Below, one piece after another: positions 35,329-44,790 of a stretch of 64,000 bases of DNA. The first letter of the stretch is position 1; each line of letters begins with the position of its first letter. Position numbers and translations under genes: made by a program. The notes beneath the pieces are model-generated. The model ran no database searches. It worked only from the letters and a program-made list of their open reading frames with translations, and was not told where the DNA came from. The stretch comes from Theionarchaea archaeon (GTDB taxonomy: Archaea > Methanobacteriota_B > Thermococci > Methanofastidiosales > SZ-28-30), in assembly GCA_018992685.1 (NCBI GenBank), contig JACVGT010000011.1, forward strand, positions 178,094-242,093, written 5' to 3'.

Positions 35329-35583
35329 ATGACACGTGCATACGTCCTTATAAGGTCCATGAGCCCTGACACTGACCTGCTGGCAGAAAAGATCAAGACG
35401 ATTGGAGGCATTATTGATGCCTGCGCTGTATATGGAAGTTATGACATCATTTTGGAGCTGGAAGCCAAGAATCTGAAGAGGCTGAGAGACAAGATCATCG
35501 AGATCCGAGAGCTCGAGGACATTGGTGAGACAAAGACGCTGATCCAGATGGAAGAAGGAGAGGAAAATTCTGAGGGTGATTAG
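35329..35583 (+). CDS. Stand-alone Lrp/AsnC ligand-binding (RAM) domain 1
   Basis: 84 aa. MTRAYVLIRS...GGIIDACAVYGSYDIILELEAKNLKRL matches the alpha-beta RAM domain that binds amino acids in Lrp/AsnC regulators, without the HTH part. Such free domains assemble as rings and may modulate full-length regulators or bind effectors alone. GGGATGTGATA precedes the ATG. The stop codon is directly followed by the ATG of the second copy. Confidence 0.88.
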   Translation: MTRAYVLIRSMSPDTDLLAEKIKTIGGIIDACAVYGSYDIILELEAKNLKRLRDKIIEIRELEDIGETKTLIQMEEGEENSEGD

Positions 35584-35826
35584 ATGATTAAAGCATTTGT
35601 GATCTTGAAGACTGACTGCCCTGATATATTTGAATGTGCAGAGAAAGCCACAAAGGTTCCAGGAGTGCTCCGCGCTGTACCCCTGTATGGGGAAGGAGAC
35701 ATCATGATTGAGATGCTGGTCAAGGACTTAAGGCAGTTGAAGGTGAGAAGCAGGTTGTTGCGGGTTAATCCCCTGGTCAAGAACACGCAGACCTTTCTTT
35801 CCATGGATGAGATAAAAGGTGAATAG
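35584..35826 (+). CDS. Stand-alone Lrp/AsnC ligand-binding (RAM) domain 2
   Basis: 80 aa paralogue of the previous gene (IKAFVILKTDC...VPGVLRAVPLYGEGDIMIEM), again without a DNA-binding domain. Zero spacing to the first copy; GGTGATT at its end acts as ribosome site. The pair could form a hetero-oligomer with an asymmetric ligand site. It overlaps the nucleotidyltransferase gene by 8 nt. Confidence 0.88.
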   Translation: MIKAFVILKTDCPDIFECAEKATKVPGVLRAVPLYGEGDIMIEMLVKDLRQLKVRSRLLRVNPLVKNTQTFLSMDEIKGE

Positions 35827-36772
35827 GGCACGAGAAGGAGACTTTTTGGAGACGGTGGAAAGCCTTATTTTTGATGTGAAGGGTGTCTGTCACCCTCCAG
35901 ATCGCGTTATCAGTTTTGTAAGGTACATCCCGACTGCAGACGGAGAACGGGAGAAGGCTGGAAGGAGTTATCAGAAAGTCTATGAGCTGGAAGAGCGGTT
36001 CAGGATTTTGAGGGAACGGTTTCCTCACTATGTGTATTTTGATCCAGTTTTCAATAGAGAACTACAAGGCGTGAGTCTGAGTGACATTTCAAGGGTGTAC
36101 AAGCCGGAGGAAAAACTGAGAGAGATTCTGGAGAACACACGAGAAGGGACAGAGAAGAAAGTACGGTCACTGGTGGAGGTTCTGGGAATTCCCATGGAGA
36201 AAATCGGTGTTTCAGGAAGTATCCTGGTGGGACTTGACACACAGGATTCAGACCTGGATATTATGGTGTACGGAGAGAAGTACTGTCGGAAGGCGTATGC
36301 TGCACTGGGAAGACTGAGGGAGGATGGCGTAGTCCAGTCCTTTGATGCAGAAGGAGCCCGGGAGAAAGCTCTTTTCAGATGGGGTTCGGCTGGTGAGGCT
36401 ACTGTTGAACTGGAGAGAAAAAAAGTGACCCAGGGGCTATTTGAGGGCAGGGAGTATTTTTTCAGGTTCTTAAAGGTGGAAGAAATGCCTTATGGTGATA
36501 TTGTGTATCATCCCTTGTACAAAACACACGTAACGGCATGCATCAGTGATGATTCTGATCGTATTTTTACTCCCTGTGTATATGGCGTGAGAGGGTGTTC
36601 CGTGAGTGGTGTTACAAGGTTGGTGAGTCCAAGAGGACGATTCTGTGAGCAGGCATCCCAGGGAGAGGTAGTAAGAGCCAGGGGTACCCTGGAGAAAGTT
36701 GAAGAGAGGGGAAATGTCTTCTTGCAGCTCGTCCTGCAGGATAATGATGATTTTCTCATTCCTTATTCGTAG
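35819..36772 (+). CDS. Predicted nucleotidyltransferase (COG1665-type)
   Basis: 317 aa. Starts with GDFLETVESLIFDVKG...HPPDRVISFVRYIP, the N-terminal signature of an archaeal family of predicted nucleotidyltransferases. The Pol-beta-type catalytic motif is GSILVGLDTQDSDLDI, with G132-S133 and metal-binding D145 and D147. The third carboxylate may be E201-type in ATVELE. A C-terminal beta domain follows (about 255-317). The GTG start overlaps the RAM gene and is supported by family N-terminus. Substrate unknown. Confidence 0.85.
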   Translation: MNRAREGDFLETVESLIFDVKGVCHPPDRVISFVRYIPTADGEREKAGRSYQKVYELEERFRILRERFPHYVYFDPVFNRELQGVSLSDISRVYKPEEKLREILENTREGTEKKVRSLVEVLGIPMEKIGVSGSILVGLDTQDSDLDIMVYGEKYCRKAYAALGRLREDGVVQSFDAEGAREKALFRWGSAGEATVELERKKVTQGLFEGREYFFRFLKVEEMPYGDIVYHPLYKTHVTACISDDSDRIFTPCVYGVRGCSVSGVTRLVSPRGRFCEQASQGEVVRARGTLEKVEERGNVFLQLVLQDNDDFLIPYS

Positions 36773-36848
36773 ACCCGATTGCCTGGAGAGAGAATAGCAT
36801 CATCAAGGTTTAACAGTCCCAGGGATAGCGTGTAATCCCGGCAGGTAA

Positions 36849-37244
36849 TCAGGATTCTACTTCGTATCCTGCGTCAACCCACGCACTATAGTTCCCTTCC
36901 AGACGATATACCGTTGTGAATCCAGCGTCCACGAGGATTCGTGCTGCCTGCATTGAAACACTGTCACTGTGACAGTAAACAAGGTACGGTGCATTCTTGT
37001 CAAGAGTAGGAATCACTCTGTCTAGGGTACCATCTCCCATGGGGTAGTTCACAGCTCCTGGTAAATGACCCTGTTCGTAAAAAAGGGAAACGTCTACAAT
37101 GATGAGTCCCGGGCTATCTCTTATGAGGAGGGTTGCTTCTTCAGGTGTCACATCAGTATACTCTATCTCAGTTTCACTCTCTTGTTGGAGGCATCCAGAA
37201 CATACCAGTGCTACTACTACCAGCATTCTTGAAAGGCGGTTCAT
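36849..37244 (-). CDS. Rhodanese-domain lipoprotein
   Basis: 131 aa. A short hydrophobic leader ending VCSGC (Cys18) fits a lipoprotein signal. The rhodanese fold follows, with DVSLFYEQGHLPGAVNYP and the active-site loop YCHSDSVS whose Cys would carry the persulfide. It is probably outward-facing, tethered by lipid. The ATG at 37244 is preferred to a TTG at 37253; the TATA at about 37278-37287 gives a 14-nt leader. Confidence 0.87.
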   Translation of the reverse strand: MNRLSRMLVVVALVCSGCLQQESETEIEYTDVTPEEATLLIRDSPGLIIVDVSLFYEQGHLPGAVNYPMGDGTLDRVIPTLDKNAPYLVYCHSDSVSMQAARILVDAGFTTVYRLEGNYSAWVDAGYEVES

Positions 37245-37369
37245 GTGTCTCAACTATATACTTTTGACGAATCGAGGAATATAAATGCTTTCATTCTGAC
37301 ATAACCGTTCAGGTCTCCTACCGGTTGGCAGGAGCAGAAGATATCACCCTACCCATTCGACTCTGAGAA

Positions 37370-38122
37370 CTACTGCTTCTTCAACTTGAAAATAAGGAAG
37401 TGACACACTCTCCAGTCATCTTTAAAGGCTGGATATTTCTCAATCATTTCTTTAGAAGGGGATGGCTCAGCCAAATCTTCTATGGTAAACCCTGCGCTCT
37501 TAATTGCTCTGAAATAGCTTGTCAACGTTCTGTGGAAAAGCAGCACCCCATTTTTTGCCCCTGGAGGATAGGGCTGTTCATAAGGCACCTCATCAAAGTA
37601 TCGATCCACCTTCCAGTACAACCTTTTACCCTCATTGTCCTTGATCCACGCGCTCTCAGGAGTGCCAAAACAGGGATGAATAATTGAAAGAATCAGTAGT
37701 CCATTTCTCACCAGCAATTTGTTCATCTCATTCAATGCCTTTTCATAGTCGGGAAGATCCTGTAACACCATATTTGACACAATAATATCAAAAGTCTCAC
37801 TCTCCAGGAAATCAAGGTTCTCGCAATTACCATGGTGATAGTCTATGGGATAGCCTTTAGGCGTTCTTTTTCGGGCAATCTCTAACATTTTCCGTGAGTA
37901 ATCCACAGCCACTACAGTTGCTCCCTTTTCGGCGAGAATGCGGCTCAGGTATCCTTCACCACATCCTGCGTCAAGTATTCGCTTGTGATCAACTGACCCC
38001 AGGAACTTGAATAATACAGGATTTATCAGCACTTCTCTAGAAGGATCACCCAGTGGTGTAAACCGAGCTGTCAATTCTTCTGCATGGGATTCCCATCTCT
38101 TGATGACTTCTTTCATGTTCAT
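37370..38122 (-). CDS. SAM-dependent methyltransferase, class I
   Basis: 250 aa. Motif I ILDAGCGEGYLSR (about 49-61), acidic motif VVAVDYSRKM and motif IV FDIIVSNMVLQDLPDY define a class I Rossmann methyltransferase of the UbiE/Methyltransf_11 group, probably acting on a small molecule. The C-terminal RTLTSYFRAIKSAGF segment resembles the substrate lid seen in small-molecule methyltransferases. GGTGATGAA precedes the ATG. Isolated on the minus strand. Confidence 0.9.
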   Translation of the reverse strand: MNMKEVIKRWESHAEELTARFTPLGDPSREVLINPVLFKFLGSVDHKRILDAGCGEGYLSRILAEKGATVVAVDYSRKMLEIARKRTPKGYPIDYHHGNCENLDFLESETFDIIVSNMVLQDLPDYEKALNEMNKLLVRNGLLILSIIHPCFGTPESAWIKDNEGKRLYWKVDRYFDEVPYEQPYPPGAKNGVLLFHRTLTSYFRAIKSAGFTIEDLAEPSPSKEMIEKYPAFKDDWRVCHFLIFKLKKQ

Positions 38123-38321
38123 TTCATCACCATTTCTGTTCTACAGGTACCTTCCTGAGATCATAGCCTTTTGGTGCCCTACCATTGCAGCAACAGTTCT
38201 GTCGAACAAGAGGTCATTACAGGGGAGTAGACTCTTGAGCCTTTTCCCCTCTGCACAATACGCATCGGTCTGTGTCGAAGTCAAAAGAAGTGCTGAGTAT
38301 TTATACCTTTCTTTTGACAGT

Positions 38322-38462
38322 ATGACGAATCTTATGACGTTGGTTGGTGCTCTGGCAGGTGCAGTGCTGGCAGAGATCATGCGTGGAGCAAGACAGGGTT
38401 TCACTAGAAGGACTGAAATATCCAACCATATCTTTTTATATATATATGCCAAGAAAACCTAA
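38322..38462 (+). CDS. Possible 46-aa membrane protein
   Basis: Begins MTNLMTLVGALAGAVLAEIMRG and so forms one hydrophobic helix, with a basic middle. TATTTATA (38298-38305) lies 20 nt before the ATG at 38322 and 32 nt before an ATG at 38334, neither ideal. Its stop shares one base with the ATG of the zinc-finger/propeller gene, the same arrangement as at 24291, but that gene also has its own promoter inside this frame. Tentative. Confidence 0.4.
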   Translation: MTNLMTLVGALAGAVLAEIMRGARQGFTRRTEISNHIFLYIYAKKT

Positions 38463-40333
38463 TGAGTCAATGCAGTCTGTGTGGTGGAGAAATCTTGGAT
38501 CGGAGTGATTCCCGCTATTGCGTTCATTGCCAGGCAACCTTCCACAGAAGCTGTGTTATCGATCACTTCTATCGAAATAAGTACTGCCCGGTCTGCAACA
38601 AAAAAATGTCCTTGATATTCATGCGGTTTGGTGAACCTCCTCAATCCACAATGAAGAAGAGGTCTTTGCCAAATGAAATCAGAAAGCCCAAGTGGCCCCA
38701 GCTGGAAAGAAGGACAGAGGTTCCCGTTTTCGAAATTGACATCCCGACAGGTCCCCTGAAGCGTACAGACAAGTACATACCAAAGGCCCGAGGCAAACGG
38801 CAATTCAAGCTCCCAAAGAAACTCCCCATGAAATTCATCGGGATTGTTTTCATCCTAGCCGTCATTGGAGGAGGTGCCTACTTTGGGAGAAGCTATCTCC
38901 CCACAAGCTTTGGAACCCAGGAAGAACAACCCACCGCATCGCCCTGGACTGTGGTATGGACCTATCCTCTGGAAGGCGTTACTGACATGGCTGCTTCTCC
39001 TGAGGGAATCGTCGTGGGCAGCAGACAGGGACTTGTGATATTCGCTGTTGATGGCTCTGTCTTGTGGCAAAGAGAGGGCGAAATTACTGATGTAGATATA
39101 AATGAAAGCATTATTGCAGTCACCAACAGAGGATATGTAGAAATGTACACAATCGAAGGGACAGAACTGGTTCGGTATGGCGAAGGATTCTCAGATTCAG
39201 TCTCTCTCTCCAGTCTCCAGATTGCAGCAGCAGGTTCCTCTCAGGGGGGAATAACTTTTGTTGATACAGATGGGAATGTGCTCCAGAAAATCGAGACAGG
39301 CCCGGTAACCAACGTCTCTTTTTCTGAAAACAGTGAAATGACAGCATACCGACAGGAGGGAACAGTGTATGTTCTGGACATTCTGGGGGACGTCATGTAT
39401 GCCTTTGATGACCAGGGATCTGCACAGGATCGAATCATCCTGCTTTCCCAGGGACGGGTATTTGCGCAGGCGGCTCAGAACGTCTTCCTGTATGATGGAG
39501 AGACTGATTCTGTCCTGTGGAGTGCAGAGGTAGGAACGTGCAGTGCAGGTCTTTCAGTTTCAGAGGATGGAGGAACCTTTGCCGTGTGCGGCCAGAACCC
39601 TGTGTTGTACAACAGTTCAGGGCAGGAAATACACACACTACCCAAGGGTAGCTGTGGAAGCATTGCCTTTGTCAACCAGGATGTCGTGGTATCAGATTCC
39701 AATACTATCTATTTCTTACGGTATGCTCAGCCCACCATAACAACTCCTCCTGAAGAAGAAGGCGAGAAGCAGCCGGAAGAATCAGAAGAGCCAGGAGAAC
39801 AACCTTCCACAGAACTGGGAACGTATCAAGAATGGTTCACCTGGTATCAGTCATTTCTCTCCACAGAAGGGAATTCTGCAACCTACAGTATTGAGGTGAA
39901 AGAGGGAGAAAGCGTCTCCACCATGGAAATCAACTATATGATTGAAGGGAAAGAAGAGAAGACCGTCATTGAATCCTTTACCATAGTCATTAAGACCCAG
40001 GAAGCAGAACTCAAGAGTACATTCAAGAGGTGGATTGGCCCGGATGGAACCTGCCTGAAAGCTGAAATGACCATTGACACCACCAGCACGGCAATAGACT
40101 GCAGCAAGACTACCATTCAGGGAGTTGACCTCAGAGAGATTCTTTCATTCGCAGATAAGGTTTCTTATGTTGGCCAAGAAGAAGTGACAGTGGGCAGGGG
40201 TACGTTCCTGTGTCACAAATTGGAATATGACACAGGGAATGGGATTATTACTCTCTGGATTTCTGATGGAATGCCCCCCATCAAGGTTTCATTGCAGCAG
40301 GGTGAACGACTGGTCACCATGAGCCTTGAATGA
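38462..40333 (+). CDS. PHD/RING-like zinc finger / transmembrane / beta-propeller protein
   Basis: 623 aa. The N-terminal 46 residues hold eight ligands in order C4, C7, C20, C23, H28, C31, C42, C45, the C4HC3 spacing of PHD or variant RING fingers (cf. prokaryotic RING-type domains). A basic linker (64-120) precedes one membrane helix (124-142). The finger must be cytoplasmic, because the part beyond is a propeller-like repeat domain (about 155-430; SVLWQREGEITDVDINESIIAVTNRGYV). Then comes a Pro/Glu-rich linker and a C-terminal beta domain (about 470-623). TATA box TTTTTATAT is at about 38432-38440, leaderless. No E1/E2-like or ubiquitin-like gene is nearby, so activity as a ligase is unproven. 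Confidence 0.85.
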   Translation: MSQCSLCGGEILDRSDSRYCVHCQATFHRSCVIDHFYRNKYCPVCNKKMSLIFMRFGEPPQSTMKKRSLPNEIRKPKWPQLERRTEVPVFEIDIPTGPLKRTDKYIPKARGKRQFKLPKKLPMKFIGIVFILAVIGGGAYFGRSYLPTSFGTQEEQPTASPWTVVWTYPLEGVTDMAASPEGIVVGSRQGLVIFAVDGSVLWQREGEITDVDINESIIAVTNRGYVEMYTIEGTELVRYGEGFSDSVSLSSLQIAAAGSSQGGITFVDTDGNVLQKIETGPVTNVSFSENSEMTAYRQEGTVYVLDILGDVMYAFDDQGSAQDRIILLSQGRVFAQAAQNVFLYDGETDSVLWSAEVGTCSAGLSVSEDGGTFAVCGQNPVLYNSSGQEIHTLPKGSCGSIAFVNQDVVVSDSNTIYFLRYAQPTITTPPEEEGEKQPEESEEPGEQPSTELGTYQEWFTWYQSFLSTEGNSATYSIEVKEGESVSTMEINYMIEGKEEKTVIESFTIVIKTQEAELKSTFKRWIGPDGTCLKAEMTIDTTSTAIDCSKTTIQGVDLREILSFADKVSYVGQEEVTVGRGTFLCHKLEYDTGNGIITLWISDGMPPIKVSLQQGERLVTMSLE

Positions 40334-40414
40334 TTATAAGCTTCAATCATCACATGTCACACAAGGTTATAAACAAATCACAGTTCACCCCGTTTGCTTC
40401 TTCTATCATAACAA

Positions 40415-40642
40415 CTACAGACTTCTGGGTGCTAGATACACAACATTAGCTCCTCGAATGACAATATAACCGATCTTTCGGAACACTTCATCATCAGCAA
40501 GTTCTTCAGTATTCGCCATTACTAGGTTCAGATGTTGGTCGTATCCTTTGAGAATACCACGAAACACTCTGTTGCCCCGGAGCTCTACCAGGACGTTTTT
40601 TTCCAGGGAACCATGAATGAGGTCAAGCGGTTTTTCTGCCAT
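40415..40642 (-). CDS. LSm/Sm-like RNA-binding protein
   Basis: 75 aa. Sm1 motif FRGILKGYDQHLNLVM and Sm2 motif VIRGANVVYL are as in archaeal LSm (Lsm-alpha/SmAP1), which forms a heptameric ring that binds U-rich RNA. TTATATATG-type TATA (about 40672-40682) and GGTGAAT before the ATG are present on the minus strand. Divergent from PEP synthase. Confidence 0.95.
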   Translation of the reverse strand: MAEKPLDLIHGSLEKNVLVELRGNRVFRGILKGYDQHLNLVMANTEELADDEVFRKIGYIVIRGANVVYLAPRSL

Positions 40643-40867
40643 AGTTATTCACCAGTTTGTAGTTTCTACGGGGCTTTATATATGTTTGCATTGAGGGTTC
40701 TTTTAGCCATTTCTCGCTTTTACCTGTTCTTGTGGATTCCGAATTGTTATTATCCATCAAAAAGTGTGCACAAAAGCTCACAGAAGGAGTTCACAGATTC
40801 AAACTCTCCATGCAATCGTGACCGGTCCTGTAATAAACCTTTTAAAGTAATGGTAGTATGACACCCC

Positions 40868-43228
40868 ATGTCTGAAGAGTTTATCTTGTGGTTTGATGAA
40901 ATTGGTATGGAAGATGTACCGCGTGTGGGAGGTAAGTCTGCTTCTCTGGGAGAAATGACTAAGGCCGACGTGCCTGTTCCCTTTGGGTTTACCACCACAG
41001 CTGCAGCTTATCAATCCTTTATTACTCAATCACACCTGGAATCCGTGCTTGAGAAGTCATTGTCGGAGTTAGAAGACCCTGAAGATACTAGGACCCTCCA
41101 GAAGGTGGGAAAGAAGATCAGGGAGGCCATCCAGAACGCAGAAATGCCAGAAGCATTGGAAAAGGTTATTAAGGAGGCTTATAAGGAGCTGACTGCCAGA
41201 TATCAGAAGGAAGGAGGCTCTGGAGAGCCATATGTGGCCATTCGTTCTTCTGCAACGGCAGAAGACCTTCCTGATGCCTCGTTTGCGGGGCAACAGGAGA
41301 CATATTTGAACGTTGTGGGCGCCCAGGAGGTTGTGGAGAGGATACAGGAGTGTTTCGCATCCTTGTTCACTGACCGGGCCATCTACTACCGTATACAAAA
41401 AGGATTTGAACATATGGAAGTTTCTCTGGCTGCCATTGTGCAGTTGATGGTATTCAGTGAAGCTGCAGGTGTCATGTTCACTCTGAATGTGTCCAACGGA
41501 GATCGGAACGTGGTTCAGATTGAGGGCGCATACGGGCTGGGAGAATATGTAGTTCAGGGAAAGGTGACACCTGATGTGTATTACGTGAATAAGGAATCAC
41601 TATCCATTCAGAAGATCATTTCTGAGAAAGATGTGATGCTCATACGGAAGGAGAAGGGTGGAGTTGAAGAAAAGAAAGTTCCTGCCTCAAAGAAGAAAGA
41701 ACAGGTAGTTACTGACGAGCAGGTAGTGCAGCTGGCTGAATACGGGAAATCAATTGAAGCCCATTACAGAAAGCCCATGGATATCGAGTGGGGACTGGAT
41801 CAGAGAACAGATAAATTATGGATACTGCAAGCCAGACCAGAGACTGCCTGGGCTGCACGAGGACGAACAGAGGAAGAAAGAGGGGAAATGATAACGACCA
41901 AGGAAAGGAACATTATTGTGAAAGGGCTATCTGCATCTCCGGGGATAGCTGCAGGTAAAGCTCATGTGATCATGGATGTCACAGGTATCCATCAATTCCA
42001 GCAGGGGGAAATCCTGGTGACGGAAATGACTGCACCTGATTGGGTCCCTGCCATGAAGAAGGCAAAAGCTATCGTTACCAACTCGGGTGGGACAACCTGT
42101 CATGCTGCAATTGTGTCCCGGGAGATGGGCATCCCCTGCATTGTGGCTGCTCAGGGAGCTACCGATGCTGTGACCAATGGTCAGGACATTACTGTGGATG
42201 CCACCAATGGTGTGGTGTATGAGGGTATTCTGGAAGAAGCAGTTGCTGAGAAGAAGGAAGAGAGAGAAGTTGCTGCAGAAGTGGCACCAGTGACAGGTAC
42301 GAAAGTGCTGATGAACCTAGGGGACCCTGATCTGGCCGAGAAGTATGCAGTACTCCCCTGTGATGGGATAGGACTGATGCGGGAAGAATTCATCTGGACC
42401 ACCTTCATTCATGAGCATCCCAACTACATGATCGAGATCGGACAGTCAGAGAAAGTGGTAGATATGCTGGCTGAAGGGTTCAGGAAGGTGGCAAAAGCAC
42501 TGTATCCCAGGCCTGTGGTGTTGCGGCTTAGTGATTTTAAGACCAGCGAATATCGAGATTTGAAAGGTGGTGACAAGTTTGAACCTGAGGAACCTTCTGC
42601 ACTGCTGGGGTGGAGAGGCGCCTCCCGGTACTATGATCCAGGATATGTTGAAGCCTTCAAACTGGAATTGACGGCAGTCAAGAAGGTCAGAGAGGAGTTC
42701 AGGTTGCAGAATCTGTGGGTCATGATTCCCTTCTGCAGGACTGTGGAAGAGTGTAGAAAGGTCATTACCATTATGAAGGAGCAGGGACTGGAGAGAGGAC
42801 CTGACTTCAAGATCTGGTTAATGGCAGAGATACCTTCCAATATTGTACTGGCAGACAAGTTCAGTGAGTATGTTGATGGATTTTCAGTGGGTTCCAACGA
42901 CCTGACTATGTTGATATTGGGCGCAGACAGGGACAATGACAGAATTGCCTCGATTTTTGATGAGAGAGATCTGGCAGTGAGACGTTCGATCAAGCACTTG
43001 ATCGAGGTAGCTCACGGGAAGAGGAAGACTGTCTCGATTTGTGGACAGGCACCATCTGTCTATCCAGATTTCACTGAGTTTCTGGTGAGGGCAGGAATTG
43101 ATTCTGTCTCTGTGAACCCTGATGCTGTCAAGTCCACCAAGAAACTGGTGGCTCAGGTTGAACAGAGGATTGTTCTGGAGAAGGCTACAGGAAGAGGAAT
43201 TGCCGCAGATGAAGATCTGGAGTGGTAG
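40868..43228 (+). CDS. ppsA: Phosphoenolpyruvate synthase
   Basis: Makes PEP from pyruvate and ATP, with AMP and phosphate as products, feeding gluconeogenesis. 786 aa with the three expected parts: ATP-binding domain (VGGKSASLGEM, IRSSATAEDLPDASFAGQQ), the swivelling phosphohistidine domain with His412 in GGTTCHAAIVSREMGIP, and the PEP/pyruvate barrel (GLMREEFIW, GSNDLTMLILGADRD, SICGQAPS). CTTTTAAAG is 25 nt before the ATG, leaderless. Monocistronic. The PEP synthase reading, rather than pyruvate phosphate dikinase, follows from overall length and motif spelling. Confidence 0.96.
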   Translation: MSEEFILWFDEIGMEDVPRVGGKSASLGEMTKADVPVPFGFTTTAAAYQSFITQSHLESVLEKSLSELEDPEDTRTLQKVGKKIREAIQNAEMPEALEKVIKEAYKELTARYQKEGGSGEPYVAIRSSATAEDLPDASFAGQQETYLNVVGAQEVVERIQECFASLFTDRAIYYRIQKGFEHMEVSLAAIVQLMVFSEAAGVMFTLNVSNGDRNVVQIEGAYGLGEYVVQGKVTPDVYYVNKESLSIQKIISEKDVMLIRKEKGGVEEKKVPASKKKEQVVTDEQVVQLAEYGKSIEAHYRKPMDIEWGLDQRTDKLWILQARPETAWAARGRTEEERGEMITTKERNIIVKGLSASPGIAAGKAHVIMDVTGIHQFQQGEILVTEMTAPDWVPAMKKAKAIVTNSGGTTCHAAIVSREMGIPCIVAAQGATDAVTNGQDITVDATNGVVYEGILEEAVAEKKEEREVAAEVAPVTGTKVLMNLGDPDLAEKYAVLPCDGIGLMREEFIWTTFIHEHPNYMIEIGQSEKVVDMLAEGFRKVAKALYPRPVVLRLSDFKTSEYRDLKGGDKFEPEEPSALLGWRGASRYYDPGYVEAFKLELTAVKKVREEFRLQNLWVMIPFCRTVEECRKVITIMKEQGLERGPDFKIWLMAEIPSNIVLADKFSEYVDGFSVGSNDLTMLILGADRDNDRIASIFDERDLAVRRSIKHLIEVAHGKRKTVSICGQAPSVYPDFTEFLVRAGIDSVSVNPDAVKSTKKLVAQVEQRIVLEKATGRGIAADEDLEW

Positions 43229-43561
43229 TAAAATTCCTTTTCTTCATTTTATTGGGATTGAGATGTCTCTTCATGACTTCAGAAGACATTATAGAAGGTG
43301 ACTTTCATATCGGGTTGTACCTCCATATGGGGGTTCCTTCCGGGAATTTCTGCAAGAGAATTCTTCTGGCACGAACCGTTGGAGGAGTCTTTCAACATCT
43401 TGAAGGTCGATCTACTACGGTGGTCACGGTAGAAGATTCTAGCCCTGAGCGAAACCCTTATATACTACGGAAGAAAACCGAGAGAAGGAATTACTGATAA
43501 GAACATTCGTTTTTTATCCAGTTCAATTCTGAAAAATAACCCAATTACCGGAGGTGATATT
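43229..43561. other. 333-nt spacer
   Basis: T-rich terminator after ppsA (about 43231-43250), then an open frame (43276-43497) with no ribosome site that runs through the TATA box of the next gene (CTTATATAC, about 43458-43466). I see no convincing gene here. Confidence 0.4.
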
Positions 43562-43888
43562 GTGAATCAAGACCTAGACAAGTATATAACTTGCATCAAG
43601 GGAGAGTACAAAGGGGAGATAGTCTTGTTTTCCCTGAGTAACTGTGCACGCTGCAAGAAAGTCAAGAAAACTCTCAATGAAATGGGTGTTCAGTACTACT
43701 ACATAGATATCGACCGTGCTGATGAAAAGGACAGACCACGGCTCATGGAAACTGTAGAAAGGTGGAATCCCGCTTGTGTTTTCCCCACTGTGGTCATCAA
43801 CAAGACTATCTGTGTTACGGGCGATCCTTCCCGGATCTCCGACACTCTGGAAGAGTTCTGTCTTCCAGCAGTAAACACCCAGAATTAA
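43562..43888 (+). CDS. Glutaredoxin-like protein
   Basis: 108 aa. The thioredoxin fold is shown by VLFSLSNCARCKKVKKTL with redox Cys 28 and 31 (CARC instead of the usual CPYC), then a YIDIDRAD strand and the cis-Pro segment FPTVVINKTICVTG. It probably reduces disulfides or carries Fe-S. The start is a GTG with GGAGGTGATATT directly upstream, one of the best ribosome sites here. A leader of about 70 nt precedes it. Confidence 0.9.
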   Translation: MNQDLDKYITCIKGEYKGEIVLFSLSNCARCKKVKKTLNEMGVQYYYIDIDRADEKDRPRLMETVERWNPACVFPTVVINKTICVTGDPSRISDTLEEFCLPAVNTQN

Positions 43889-44046
43889 GCCGAGTACAAG
43901 AGTGCTTAAGCACTCTTTCAGCTGCCTCCTGTCTTCTTCTGTAGCATTGTAACTCCTTCTGCCGAAGCTGTATCAAAAATCAAATCCACATACATTTCAA
44001 GACTGACGGGAAAAGCTTATTAATGAGGAATCACACGTTCTTTGTT

Positions 44047-44790
44047 ATGCAGAAAGTAATCATTATTGAAGATCTAACCAAGAGATTCGAAGATATTACG
44101 GCAATAGACCATCTCACTCTTGAAGTACCCAAGGGAGAACTTTTCGGCCTTCTGGGCCCAAATGGGGCCGGAAAGACCACAACTATCAACGTCCTGTGTG
44201 GCATTCTCGCCCCCACTTCCGGGAAGGTGATGGTTGGTGGATACAATGTTTTCACTGAACCACGGAAAGTCAAGTCCCTCATCGGTGTCTGTCCCCAGGA
44301 CACAGCAGTCTACGATTATCTAACAGGGAGAGAGAACATAGAATTCTTCGGGCACCTCTACAACCTGCCCCAGGAGACCCTCGCGAGAAACTCAGCTGAC
44401 CTCCTCCAAAAGATGGAATTGACTGATCACCAGAACAGAAGAGTCAGCAAGTATTCAGGGGGCATGCGCCGGCGCATCAACCTTGCCATGGCGTTGGTCC
44501 ATAGCCCGGAGATAGCATTTCTCGATGAACCCACAGTTGCCATGGATCCCCAGTCTCGCCATGCGGTTTGGGACTTTATACGAGAACAAAAGAGCCAGGG
44601 GAAGACCATCATACTCACCACCCATTACATGGAGGAGGCAGAGGAACTCTGTGATCGAGTGGGAATTATTGACTATGGACGACTCATTGCCTTCGGGAGC
44701 CCAGCAGAGCTTAGGCAGAAATACAACGCTGAAAACCTTGAAGACGTCTTCATTCAGCTTACCGGGAGACGCATTCGGGAGGCGGTATGA
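44047..44790 (+). CDS. ABC transporter ATP-binding protein
   Basis: 247 aa. Walker A GPNGAGKT, signature YSGGMRRRINLAM, Walker B AFLDEPTVAMD and the switch His in TTHYMEEAEELCD are intact. This is the DRI/NatA-type of drug or polysaccharide exporters. The ATG at 44047 is about 28 nt from GCTTATTAA; an ATG at 44023 lies inside that element. The permease overlaps by ATGA. Confidence 0.93.
   Translation: MQKVIIIEDLTKRFEDITAIDHLTLEVPKGELFGLLGPNGAGKTTTINVLCGILAPTSGKVMVGGYNVFTEPRKVKSLIGVCPQDTAVYDYLTGRENIEFFGHLYNLPQETLARNSADLLQKMELTDHQNRRVSKYSGGMRRRINLAMALVHSPEIAFLDEPTVAMDPQSRHAVWDFIREQKSQGKTIILTTHYMEEAEELCDRVGIIDYGRLIAFGSPAELRQKYNAENLEDVFIQLTGRRIREAV

Noticed and set aside
38007..38321. 5' extension of the 46-aa frame at 38322
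   Set aside because: Antisense to the methyltransferase gene and lies before the promoter.
43276..43497. 74-codon frame after ppsA
   Set aside because: No ribosome site, weak promoter and it runs through the TATA box of the next gene; composition unconvincing.
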